Positions 17,883-25,521 of a stretch of 64,000 bases of DNA are shown here, piece by piece. Both the position numbers and the translations under genes were made by a program. Each line of letters begins with the position of its first letter. Position 1 is the first letter of the stretch. This DNA is from Haloimpatiens lingqiaonensis (lineage in GTDB: Bacteria; Bacillota; Clostridia; Clostridiales; Clostridiaceae), in the NCBI RefSeq assembly GCF_044502415.1, contig NZ_CP172402.1; one strand, given 5' to 3'. The notes beneath the pieces were generated by a model, which had not been told where the DNA came from, searched no databases, and saw only the letters and a list, made by a program, of their open reading frames with translations.

Positions 17883-19095
17883 CTCCAGTATATTCTTTTA
17901 CAAATGCACCGACATCTTTAAGTTTAAGCATATTACCATTAACCATATATGTGTTTCCGCCTTCTTCAGAAGGGATAGGATTCAAGTTTTCTAATCTTCT
18001 AATATCATTTGGAGACATGAAACCATTCTGTATTCCTATAGAATAACCCCTCATTCTTGATTCATAATCTCCACGAAGAAGACCCTCAACTACAAAGCTT
18101 ACAAAGTATTTCTTTTTTTCCTCATCAGTAAATAAAGACTTATTAATAGATTGCTCAATTCTAACTAGCCAAGGTCGAATTGTATGAACTACAAAGCTTA
18201 TAGATTGATGTTCAATATTTGAAAATGTAGCCCTCTCTAAATCACCAACCAAGTGAGGAGGGACTCTAAATATCCTACATATTTCTTCTGTTTGGTATTT
18301 TCTTGTTTCTAAAAACTGTGCCTGTTCTGGAGGAATACCAATAGGGGAAAATTTCATACCTTCCTCTAAAACTGCGACTCTATGGGCATTGGATGTTCCT
18401 TGATATACAGAGTTCCAACTATCCCTAATCCTCTGTGGGTCTTTTACAATTCCAGGATGCTCTAGCACTCCGCCTGGATTTGCACCGTTAGCAAAGAACT
18501 TAGCACCATATTCTTCAGTAGCTATTGCCATTCCTATTGCATTCTTTGCCATGGCGATAGGGGAGTAGCCAATAAGGCCATCAAAGCCAAGGCCTGGTAT
18601 GTGAAGGACTTCTTCTTTTCTCAAAATATAGTCATGACCTTCTTTGTTATATACATAGTAGATTTCCCCTTTTTCACTTCTACTTACAGTCATTTTATCT
18701 GGAAGCAGGGGATAGATAGCTATGATTTTTCCTCTACCATCTCTAATTATTTGTGAATAGGAATTTCCCCATAATAAAAGATGACCCATGAGTGTTTCTC
18801 TAAACACAAATGAAGTCATCTCAGGATTGGGGGAAGAAGATAGTAGGGGATAGAGTGGATGATCCATTGCTTTTTCCTTTCCATTTTCAGTATTAATATA
18901 AGTGTGGAGTGGGAGGGAGGCTATGGTTTCAGCCAGTATCCTAACACAGGCATATACAGCTGTGGTTTGCATAGCTGTTCTTTCGTTTACTGTTTTCCCA
19001 CTACTAGTAGAGCCAAAGAAGAAACTGTAAGTAGAACCGAATAAGCTATTCTTTGGTTCAGCCCTTGATTTAAATAATCTTGAAAATATATTTAT
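17848..19095 (-). CDS. Portal protein, with apparent ATA start codon
   Basis: A 415-residue HK97-type portal protein, the ring through which DNA enters the head. Conserved parts include AMQTTAVYACVRILAETIAS, HPLYPLLSSSPNPEMT, LLWGNSYSQIIRDG and GAKFFANGANPGGVLEHPG. No ATG, GTG or TTG is in frame between the leader hairpin and the ATG inside AMQTT, which would remove conserved sequence. A full Shine-Dalgarno AGGAGGTGATC lies 7 bases before the in-frame ATA at 19093-19095, giving x-N-I-F-S-R-L-F, the way portal proteins normally begin. I therefore place the start at ATA; a start mutation or sequence error is the alternative. Confidence 0.9.
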   Translation of the reverse strand: MNIFSRLFKSRAEPKNSLFGSTYSFFFGSTSSGKTVNERTAMQTTAVYACVRILAETIASLPLHTYINTENGKEKAMDHPLYPLLSSSPNPEMTSFVFRETLMGHLLLWGNSYSQIIRDGRGKIIAIYPLLPDKMTVSRSEKGEIYYVYNKEGHDYILRKEEVLHIPGLGFDGLIGYSPIAMAKNAIGMAIATEEYGAKFFANGANPGGVLEHPGIVKDPQRIRDSWNSVYQGTSNAHRVAVLEEGMKFSPIGIPPEQAQFLETRKYQTEEICRIFRVPPHLVGDLERATFSNIEHQSISFVVHTIRPWLVRIEQSINKSLFTDEEKKKYFVSFVVEGLLRGDYESRMRGYSIGIQNGFMSPNDIRRLENLNPIPSEEGGNTYMVNGNMLKLKDVGAFVKEYTGGDENKEILELD

Positions 19096-19097
19096 AT

Positions 19098-19108
19098 GAT
19101 CACCTCCT
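19098..19108 (-). promoter_or_regulatory. Perfect Shine-Dalgarno that fixes the portal start
   Basis: AGGAGGTGATC on the minus strand matches 11 bases of the 16S rRNA 3' end complement. It is 7 bases upstream of an ATA codon and not near any ATG, GTG or TTG in the portal frame. Confidence 0.8.
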
Positions 19109-19121
19109 AAAATTGGGCATG

Positions 19122-19151
19122 AAAAAAGCACCTCGGCTTTTGAGATGCTTT
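19122..19151 (-). terminator. Rho-independent terminator after the resistance cargo
   Basis: On the minus strand AAAGCATCTC pairs with GAGGTGCTTT and is followed by T residues. It separates the resistance genes from the portal and may reduce read-through into the structural operon. Confidence 0.75.
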
Positions 19152-19170
19152 ATAGTGTTTTATTTTCTTA

Positions 19171-19205
19171 AGTTATGTCGCATAATATAAATGTATAACA
19201 TAACT
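19171..19205. repeat. 8-bp inverted repeat downstream of the nucleotidyltransferase gene
   Basis: AGTTATGT at 19171-19178 and ACATAACT at 19198-19205 could form a stem with a 19-base loop in the 3' region of the resistance transcript. It could mark the cargo edge or stabilise the transcript end; no function is evident. Confidence 0.4.
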
Positions 19206-19244
19206 ATAATAAAATTTCTGCTTATATAATTTAGTGGTTGTTAA

Positions 19245-19739
19245 TTAATTGTACTCTCTCGGAATAGGAATACCAAATCTTTCACATAAAAGTTTCACAT
19301 CATGTATATCATTTTCATCATGCTCATAGCCCAAGTGAAATAGCACTTGATTTTCAGCGTCAATGCACTTTACCTCTTTATTACCTATTTCCCCAATACC
19401 ACTAAACACATTTGGTGGATATTCTTCTCCTTCAAAAACAATGTATCCCTGTTCATTAAATTTGAATATATGAAGATCAATTATCCTACCTTTAGTATCC
19501 TTCCAAACCGTGTGTGATTCTGTTGTATATGATTCAACAATTTTAACAAAGCCTTTTTTCTTTAATATACTAATAAACTTTTTGCCGTCGCTTTCCTCCA
19601 CAAATAAATCAATATCATTGTGTGCTCTAGTTTCTTCTTTCAATAGGGCATCTACACCCCAACCACCATCTATCCAAATACTAATTTCATTTTCTTCGGC
19701 CCATGTTATTATTTCAATAGCGTCAGTTTTATTCACCAT
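19245..19739 (-). CDS. Lnu/LinA-like antibiotic nucleotidyltransferase
   Basis: A 164-residue minimal nucleotidyltransferase of the family that adenylylates lincosamides, with ANT(2'')-like aminoglycoside enzymes as relatives. The GG-x-D-x-D signature is visible: IDGGWGVDALL near residue 25 and AHNDIDLFVEE near 40, plus a third acidic region at IIDLHIF. The C-terminus (VLFHLGYEHDENDIHDVKLL) is typical of Lnu-type enzymes. Size agrees with Lnu proteins (about 160-165). It lies 125 bases downstream of an ABC-F gene, in the same direction, between terminase and portal, so it looks like acquired resistance cargo. The drug cannot be fixed from sequence; lincosamide is the best guess. Confidence 0.8.
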   Translation of the reverse strand: MVNKTDAIEIITWAEENEISIWIDGGWGVDALLKEETRAHNDIDLFVEESDGKKFISILKKKGFVKIVESYTTESHTVWKDTKGRIIDLHIFKFNEQGYIVFEGEEYPPNVFSGIGEIGNKEVKCIDAENQVLFHLGYEHDENDIHDVKLLCERFGIPIPREYN

Positions 19740-19864
19740 ATAATCACTCCGTTCAAATTACAATTTATTAAAAATTGTTACGCATATTATCACTTATGTG
19801 TAACTACTAATATTGCTAAGATAAGTATACCAAGTTTAAAAATTCAACCTAACTATAACTTTAC

Positions 19865-21517
19865 TTAGATTTCACGTTTTAAATTTACTAATTCTTTTAA
19901 TTTTAAATTATACTGCTCATCTAATTCAGTTTTTCTCTCTTCATTTTCTTCAGTTGAAATCTCGCCAATCAAAGAAGAAATTTGATTTTCTAATATCATT
20001 ATCTTTTCCTTAATATTTTTTTCCCTGATATTTAGTTTCTGCTTGTTTTTATTTCTTATATATTCATCGTAATTTCCCATAAAATGTTTTATTTTATTAT
20101 TCTCTATTATTAATAATTCTTCAGCTATGTTTTTAATAAATCTTATATCATGAGATACTAATAGTATTGTGCCATCATAATCTTTAAGCAAATTTTCTAT
20201 TACTTCTAAGCTGTTTATATCTAGATAGTTTGTTGGCTCATCTAGTATTAACAAATTTATATCCTCCAAAATCATTTTAGCAAATGAAACTTTTACTCTT
20301 TCCCCTCCACTTAAAATCTTTAATTTTTCATAAACCTTATTACCTTTTATCAGCAATCTAGCTAAAATTAGTCGTGCCAACTTTTCATCATGAATACTTT
20401 TTTCCATTACGTTTTCTAATATGGTCTTTTCTTCATCTAAAATATCCATGGATTGACTGAAGTAACCTATTCTAACATTTTTACTTATGTCTATGCCTTC
20501 CTCATTTAATATCATATTGATTAAGGTAGTTTTCCCGCTACCATTTGGCCCTAGGAGAGCAACTTTTTTACCATTATTAATATTAAAATCTGCGTTATCA
20601 AATATTACTTTTTTCCCATAAGATTTATTAAGGTTATTTCCTGATATTAATAGTTTACTATGGGGTTTAGTAGATTCTAATATGCTTATTTTAATTAGCT
20701 CTTGCTCTACAGGTCTTTCTTTTTTTTCTAAGTGCTCTATCCTTTTTGCTACTGACTTTGCAAACTTATCTAGATTTGCTTTATTAGTCTGCCCGCCCAT
20801 CTTATGGAGTCGTGCCTCGGAATTGCCCATTCTACTTGGCGTGGTTTTTACTTTAGCAGATTTATTCTCTACATCCCTTTTAAGATTAGTAAGTCTACTT
20901 TTCTCCTTAATAAATTCCTTGTATTCAAATTCCTTTCTCGTATCTTCCATTTCTTTTAACTCAAGATACTTACTATAATTCCCATTATAAATTTTACATT
21001 TACCATTTTCTATTTCTAATATTTTGTTACATACTGTATCTAAAAAATTTCTATCATGTGATACTACTAAAAGGGTCCCTTTATATGCTTTGAAGTTATT
21101 TACAACTAAATTGATTCCGTCAATATCCAAATTATTTGTTGGTTCATCTACCAACAGCAAATTGCAAGTACTTTCAAATCCCTCTGCTAATTTGAATCTA
21201 GTTTTTTCTCCTCCACTCATATTGCTGTCCCACTTGTTTTCAACTTGAAATATAGAGGCGTATTTCCCGCTTATTATTTTTCTGTTTGGTTCCCCTAATT
21301 GTGGAATATATTTGATATCCACATTCTTATTTAAAAACAATTCACCACTCTCGTAATCAATGTTTTTATTAATAATCTCTAATAATGTAGTTTTTCCTGC
21401 TCCATTTACACCTATTATTCCAATCCTATCATTTTCATATATCTTTAAATCTTCAATGTCTAAAAGTAATCTAGTCCCATAATATTTTTTTATTTTTTTC
21501 ATATTAATTTTTAACAT
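19865..21517 (-). CDS. ABC-F ATPase, probable ribosome-protection resistance protein
   Basis: A 550-residue ABC-F protein: two ATP-binding domains in one chain and no membrane segment. Domain 1 has GVNGAGKTTLL near 36 and SGGEKTRF near 103; domain 2 has GPNGSGKTTLI near 325 and LSGGERVKVSF near 405; both have LLVDEPTNNLD/LILDEPTNYLD Walker B motifs. The long interdomain linker (about 190-280, with ARLHKMGGQTNKANLDKFA) and charged C-terminal tail are like the Vga/Lsa/CplR group, which removes lincosamides, streptogramin A and pleuromutilins from the ribosome. An attenuator-like leader precedes it. Position inside the phage packaging genes and the drug nucleotidyltransferase downstream both support a resistance role. 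Confidence 0.85.
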   Translation of the reverse strand: MLKINMKKIKKYYGTRLLLDIEDLKIYENDRIGIIGVNGAGKTTLLEIINKNIDYESGELFLNKNVDIKYIPQLGEPNRKIISGKYASIFQVENKWDSNMSGGEKTRFKLAEGFESTCNLLLVDEPTNNLDIDGINLVVNNFKAYKGTLLVVSHDRNFLDTVCNKILEIENGKCKIYNGNYSKYLELKEMEDTRKEFEYKEFIKEKSRLTNLKRDVENKSAKVKTTPSRMGNSEARLHKMGGQTNKANLDKFAKSVAKRIEHLEKKERPVEQELIKISILESTKPHSKLLISGNNLNKSYGKKVIFDNADFNINNGKKVALLGPNGSGKTTLINMILNEEGIDISKNVRIGYFSQSMDILDEEKTILENVMEKSIHDEKLARLILARLLIKGNKVYEKLKILSGGERVKVSFAKMILEDINLLILDEPTNYLDINSLEVIENLLKDYDGTILLVSHDIRFIKNIAEELLIIENNKIKHFMGNYDEYIRNKNKQKLNIREKNIKEKIMILENQISSLIGEISTEENEERKTELDEQYNLKLKELVNLKREI

Positions 21518-21607
21518 AAAAAATCCTCCTTTTAAAACAGAGAGGATAGTATATCTATAGACAAACTATAAAATTATACATAAATGCACCATTTAAACAA
21601 ACTATCC
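21518..21607 (-). promoter_or_regulatory. Attenuator-like leader of the ABC-F gene
   Basis: Just before the ATG, ATCCTC (21542-21547) pairs with GAGGAT (21523-21528) and is followed by six T, an intrinsic terminator that also covers the ribosome binding site AGGAGG. Upstream, GGATAGT (21601-21607) can instead pair with ACTATCC (21544-21550), which would break the terminator. A short frame M-V-H-L-C-I-I-L lies at 21566-21592 between the arms. This arrangement resembles drug-induced leaders of ABC-F and other ribosome-targeting resistance genes; the leader peptide has no strong ribosome site, so that part is uncertain. Confidence 0.6.
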
Positions 21608-21629
21608 ACTCATACTAAAAATAGACACA

Positions 21630-21659
21630 AATATATCAGGTTGAAATTTTTAAGCCCAA
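21630..21659 (-). promoter_or_regulatory. Possible promoter of the resistance cargo
   Basis: Minus-strand TTGGGC and TATATT are separated by 18 bases, upstream of the attenuator. It would give the cargo transcription independent of phage late expression. Both boxes are imperfect. Confidence 0.4.
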
Positions 21660-21810
21660 TATATTTTGTTTTCTTTATATAGTCATGGATTATTTTTTCA
21701 TTATTTCTATAGTTCATCCTTTCATTATATTATTATCTAAAGAAAATAATAAAGTAGTCATATACTCTAATACTTTCTAGCAAATCCAGTATAGCATATT
21801 ATTTGCAAGA

Positions 21811-23412
21811 TTAAAAGACCAATATCCCTCTTTCATCATATACACTACCTGTGCTTACACCGTCATTTCTCAAAGCCCTATCAAGTGCCATTATAGTGGC
21901 AACAGCACCGTCAATTTTCTCACTAGACTTTTCTTTATCAGGCTTTATATTGCCAGCAGGATCAGTCCTAACAAATATATTATCCATCATCCATCTAAGA
22001 ACAGGATGGCCCCCATGAGCAAATTTTTCTTCTAAAGTAAGTTTCATTAATTCTTTGGTTGGAGGACTCATATCTTTAAAACCTTGACCGAATGGTACTA
22101 CTGTAAAACCCATACCCTCAAGGTTCTGTGTCATTTGAATAGCTCCCCAGCGGTCAAAAGCTATCTCTCTAATATTGTAGTCCATACCTAATTCTTCAAT
22201 AAAGTTTTCAATAAAGCCGTAGTGAACAACATTACCCTCAGTAGTTTTTATATAGCCTTGCCTCTCCCATAAATCATAGTTAACATGATCTCGTCTAACT
22301 CTAAGATCGATATTTTCTTCTGGTATCCAGAAGTAGGGGAGGATGCTATATTTATCATCTTCATCAATAGGTGGAAATACTAAAACAAAGGCTGTAATAT
22401 CCGTAGAAGAAGAGAGGTCAAGTCCACCATAGCAAACCCTGCCTTTTAAATCTTCTGGATCTACTTCAAAAGCACAGGCATCCCACTTATCCATAGGCAT
22501 CCAACGAATAGCCTGTTTTACCCATTGGTTTAATCTTAACTGTCTGAAGCTATTTTCTTCTGCAGGGTTTTGCCTTGCAGACTCAAAGGCAGCTTTAACC
22601 TTATCCATAGTAACAGTTATTCCAAGGGAAGGATTAGCTTTTTTCCAAACCTTAGGGTCTGTCCAATCATCATCCATATCAGCACCATAAATAACAGGGT
22701 AGAAGGTCGGGTCAGTTTTTCTACCTTCAAGTAAATCTACAGCTTTTTGATGGACTTCCCAGCAGATACTATTTTGATTATCTCCAGCAGTAGTTATTAA
22801 AAAATAAAGTGGTTGAGTTCTTGCATCGCCACTTCCTTTGGTCATAACATCGTAAAGTTTTCTATTTGGTTGAGTGTGAAGTTCATCAAATACAACACCA
22901 TGTGTATTAAATCCGTGTTTATTTTTAACATCAGCAGAGAGGACTTGATATACGCTTCCTGTAGGCTGATAGATTAATCTTTTCATAGAATCTAAAATCT
23001 TGACTCTTTTGGCTAGAGGAGGACACATTCGGACCATATCAGCTGCAACATTGAAAACAATAGAAGCTTGATTTCTATCAGCAGCACAGCCATAAACCTC
23101 AGCCCGTTGCTCGCCATCCCCACAGGTAAGAAGGAGAGCAATAGCTGCAGCTAATTCAGATTTTCCCATTTTCTTTGGAATTTCAACATAGGCTGTATTA
23201 AATTGGCGATATCCATTAGGTTTTATAGCTCCAAAAATATCCCTTATAATTTGTTCTTGCCAGTCTATTAATTCAAAGGGCTTTCCTGCCCATCTACCTT
23301 TAGTATGAGTAAGTGCTTGAATAAATGAAACAGCATAATCAGCGGCATCTTCATCATAGACTGAATCCTTGGCCATGAATTTAGTAGGTTTATAATCTTT
23401 TAGTTTTCTAAT
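21811..23412 (-). CDS. Terminase large subunit, with apparent ATT start codon
   Basis: A 533-residue large terminase: ATPase motor plus nuclease that packages phage DNA. The ATPase has the Walker-A-like VEIPKKMGKSELAAAIALL and the Walker B GVVFDELHTQPNRKLYD; the nuclease has YGGLDLSSSTDITAFVLVF and later acidic residues (REIAFDRWGA, KSSEKIDGAVATIMALDRAL). GGAGG at the 5' end lies 8 bases upstream of an in-frame ATT (23410-23412), giving x-RKLKDYKPTKF before the first ATG (23376). That ATG has no ribosome site, and terminases of this family usually have this leading segment. Its gene is separated from the small subunit by 5.3 kb and from the portal by 2.7 kb of cargo. Confidence 0.92.
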   Translation of the reverse strand: MRKLKDYKPTKFMAKDSVYDEDAADYAVSFIQALTHTKGRWAGKPFELIDWQEQIIRDIFGAIKPNGYRQFNTAYVEIPKKMGKSELAAAIALLLTCGDGEQRAEVYGCAADRNQASIVFNVAADMVRMCPPLAKRVKILDSMKRLIYQPTGSVYQVLSADVKNKHGFNTHGVVFDELHTQPNRKLYDVMTKGSGDARTQPLYFLITTAGDNQNSICWEVHQKAVDLLEGRKTDPTFYPVIYGADMDDDWTDPKVWKKANPSLGITVTMDKVKAAFESARQNPAEENSFRQLRLNQWVKQAIRWMPMDKWDACAFEVDPEDLKGRVCYGGLDLSSSTDITAFVLVFPPIDEDDKYSILPYFWIPEENIDLRVRRDHVNYDLWERQGYIKTTEGNVVHYGFIENFIEELGMDYNIREIAFDRWGAIQMTQNLEGMGFTVVPFGQGFKDMSPPTKELMKLTLEEKFAHGGHPVLRWMMDNIFVRTDPAGNIKPDKEKSSEKIDGAVATIMALDRALRNDGVSTGSVYDERGILVF

Positions 23413-23435
23413 TAGTGCCGCCTCCTTTCTATAAG

Positions 23436-23459
23436 TAAAAAGAAGCCCGAAGGCTTCTT
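23436..23459 (-). terminator. Rho-independent terminator with UUCG tetraloop
   Basis: On the minus strand AAGAAGCC-TTCG-GGCTTCTT is followed by TTT. It lies just upstream of the large terminase gene, ending the amidoligase/GGCT module or attenuating late transcription. Confidence 0.8.
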
Positions 23460-23480
23460 ATAAAATTCTGTTTAACTTTT

Positions 23481-23687
23481 TTATTTCCCTATTCCTTTAA
23501 AGTTGTAATTTCCTTTTCTAACTTCTTCAATTTCTTTATCTCTGGCTTTTTTGTAACTTTTATCCCTTGTTTCTTTCTCTTTACATTCCATACAGATGCA
23601 ATCCTCATTAAACATAGACATTATTCTTCCACCTTTTAAATCTTTTCTACACCTATCACAATATTTCTGACTAAAAAATTTATCCAT
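23481..23687 (-). CDS. Small zinc-ribbon phage protein
   Basis: A 68-residue protein with two Cys pairs, YCDRCRKDL and CICMECKEKE, and the core GGRIMSMFNEDCICMECK, ending RKGNYNFKGIGK. I do not know its function. It follows the gamma-glutamylcyclotransferase gene and precedes large terminase, so it belongs to the cargo module. The ATG at 23685-23687 is preceded by GGAAGCGG. Confidence 0.7.
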   Translation of the reverse strand: MDKFFSQKYCDRCRKDLKGGRIMSMFNEDCICMECKEKETRDKSYKKARDKEIEEVRKGNYNFKGIGK

Positions 23688-23745
23688 CAAAACCGCTTCC
23701 TTTCTTTATCTTGGTAGGGTAATTGTACCAATAGCTCTATATAAA

Positions 23746-23771
23746 AGCCTTACAGGGCAAGCTGTGGGCCT
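23746..23771 (-). repeat. CCACAG/CTGTG hairpin repeat, copy D
   Basis: On the minus strand AGGCCCACAG-CTTGCC-CTGTAAGGCT forms an imperfect hairpin just after the gamma-glutamylcyclotransferase stop and is followed by CTTTTAT. Copies occur at 24252-24275 (inverted) and 26283-26305. Confidence 0.5.
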
Positions 23772-23776
23772 AGATT

Positions 23777-24232
23777 TTAATTATTTTTGCTTATCTTAAT
23801 TGCTTCTTCAATATATTTAAAATTAAATCTAAATTCTTCATAACCTTCCTTCACAATTTCTAGATAGTAGTCACTTGGAAGGTTTAAGTTTATTCTATCT
23901 TTAATTTTATCCGTCATAATATATACCATGGCTTTTACTAATTCACCTGTTTCAAGTTCTACTGGTATATCTTTCTTGTAATAAAAGTTAGGGTAACCTT
24001 CATATCTATCCAGTGATAGTTCATCACTAGGATTTATATCCCAAACAACAACGGGTACTCTAGAGCCTGCTGCAGCTTCTATGGTTAGGTAAGCATTATG
24101 CGGTGTACCTTTAAATAAAAGTTTGTAATCTTTTAATATCCCCATTCCATAAACCTTAGCAGTAGGACACCTGTATTTCATCTGCTCCACATTGAGATTT
24201 GAACCATAAGCTACATATAACCTTTTATCCAT
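23777..24232 (-). CDS. Gamma-glutamylcyclotransferase-like (AIG2 family) protein
   Basis: A 151-residue AIG2/GGCT-like protein. The N-terminus has the substrate-binding loop YVAYGSNLNVEQM, then CPTAKVYGMGILKDYKLLF, and the likely catalytic glutamate in LDRYEGYPNFYYKK near 80. The family opens gamma-glutamyl amides to 5-oxoproline or acts on related bonds. It lies next to an amidoligase, which makes such bonds; this phage pairing has been noted for the amidoligase family. Substrate here is unknown. Hairpin repeats flank the gene on both sides. Confidence 0.82.
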   Translation of the reverse strand: MDKRLYVAYGSNLNVEQMKYRCPTAKVYGMGILKDYKLLFKGTPHNAYLTIEAAAGSRVPVVVWDINPSDELSLDRYEGYPNFYYKKDIPVELETGELVKAMVYIMTDKIKDRINLNLPSDYYLEIVKEGYEEFRFNFKYIEEAIKISKNN

Positions 24233-24251
24233 TCTTTATCATCCTTTCACT

Positions 24252-24275
24252 CGCCACAGTTTCGCCTGTGTAGGC
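24252..24275 (+). repeat. CCACAG/CTGTG hairpin repeat, copy F (inverted)
   Basis: Plus strand GCCACAG-TTTCGC-CTGTGTAGGC, followed by TTTTTG. It resembles copies D and E but is in the opposite orientation, and with D it flanks the gamma-glutamylcyclotransferase gene. Confidence 0.5.
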
Positions 24276-24342
24276 TTTTTGTTTTAGGTTGGTACATTTA
24301 TACCCTTCTACCAGCTTAAGAGGGGTTTCCCCCTCTGTGGTT

Positions 24343-25236
24343 TTAGGCTAGTTCTTGAAACCTCCAGGCTGCACTTCCTTCTAGGTGCTTTACTAAATGT
24401 TCCCTTGGGTTTTTGAAGTCTTCCCCGATAAATCCTATTCTGTTAAGCCAGGTTCTCATGGCGAACTTTGGGTTTTCTATCTGTGGCTTTTTGCTACTGG
24501 CACTCTTTTGGGTTAAGGCTTGGTTGTTCATGGCTAGGGCTAAAAGGATGTAGGTTCTAATTTTTCCTGCGTGAAGGGTTCCGTTGAAACCCCTAAGCTC
24601 TACTGTTCCTACCCCGTTGAAAAAGCTGTGTAGGTTTAGGAAATGGTAGCGACTGTCATGGTAATGTCTACCCCTACTTGAGTAGTAGCCTTCGTACCAA
24701 ATGTCCTCGATTTCTTTAAAGGTGGTAGGTTTTTTCTTGTTCATTCTTTCAACTAGCTTTTCGTCTAGGGCTTTACAATATCTCATTCTGCTTGGTTCTA
24801 TCTGTAGGCTTGAGTAAAGCAGGTCGTTCCTTGAGTAGATAATGTTTACAAAGTTTCTGAGGCTTCTTGGGGTGTGGTCGGCTCCATTTAGGTGAATGTG
24901 TATTCCTGCGGAGCTGTTTGCAAATCCTCCAGCCTTCCTAATTTTCCTTACTAGTTCCTGTAAACTCTCTATGTCTTTTTCGTAGGTTAAGATTGGGCTA
25001 ACTATTTCTACACTGTATTCTCTTCCTGCTGCAACCTTTTGGCCATTTGCTTTTCTTTGGCATCTTAGGCTTCCGTCATAAACTACCTGCCAAGTTCTTC
25101 CGTCTGGTGTAGTAACCTTGTAGTTTCCGCTATCATTTCTAATGGTTCCTTCTAAATGTTCAGCTATAACTTTTGCAGCCTTTTCCCTTGTTATTCCTGT
25201 AAGTTCAATTTCAATTCCAAAGTTCCTTGTAAGCAT
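24343..25236 (-). CDS. Amidoligase family protein
   Basis: A 297-residue amidoligase of the glutamine-synthetase-like fold, expected to form amide bonds between a carboxylate and an amine using ATP. Key family residues are present: FGIEIELTG at the N-terminus, YSVEIVSPIL near 95, the GIHIHLNGAD histidines near 118, and VELRGFNGTLHAGKI near 215. It belongs to a cotranscribed set with gamma-glutamylcyclotransferase and a zinc-ribbon protein. The target could be a host or phage peptide, or a small molecule; that is unknown. A degenerate relative lies just upstream. Confidence 0.87.
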   Translation of the reverse strand: MLTRNFGIEIELTGITREKAAKVIAEHLEGTIRNDSGNYKVTTPDGRTWQVVYDGSLRCQRKANGQKVAAGREYSVEIVSPILTYEKDIESLQELVRKIRKAGGFANSSAGIHIHLNGADHTPRSLRNFVNIIYSRNDLLYSSLQIEPSRMRYCKALDEKLVERMNKKKPTTFKEIEDIWYEGYYSSRGRHYHDSRYHFLNLHSFFNGVGTVELRGFNGTLHAGKIRTYILLALAMNNQALTQKSASSKKPQIENPKFAMRTWLNRIGFIGEDFKNPREHLVKHLEGSAAWRFQELA

Positions 25237-25332
25237 TGGTTTTTTCCCCTTCCTGTGTGTTTTTTGTTACATACATATATCACTCTGAAAGGGATAAATA
25301 GCAAGTACTATTTTCAAAAGAAACACAGTATT

Positions 25333-25521
25333 TTACACTATTTCAACATATTCAGAAATAATGGCTAGGGCCTCCATATAAGACCCAGATTCCATTATTC
25401 TTTTTATCATTTCATCGGCTTCTTCTTTTAAATTTGCTCTTATTAAAGTTTTATAAGCGATCCCCATAAGATTAAAAACATTTCCATTCTCACCAATTAA
25501 TTTGCATTTAGGTTTATTCAT
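25333..25521 (-). CDS. Small conserved-looking phage protein
   Basis: A 62-residue mostly helical protein (NVFNLMGIAYKTLIRANLKEEADEMIKRI). No family recognised. It lies between the degenerate and intact amidoligase genes, overlapping the former by 8 bases. The ATG at 25519-25521 is chosen because AGGTGAAAGCC precedes it. Confidence 0.6.
   Translation of the reverse strand: MNKPKCKLIGENGNVFNLMGIAYKTLIRANLKEEADEMIKRIMESGSYMEALAIISEYVEIV

Noticed and set aside
21566..21592. Leader peptide frame as a separate coding feature
   Set aside because: Only 8 codons and no strong ribosome site, so it is described only as a part of the leader.
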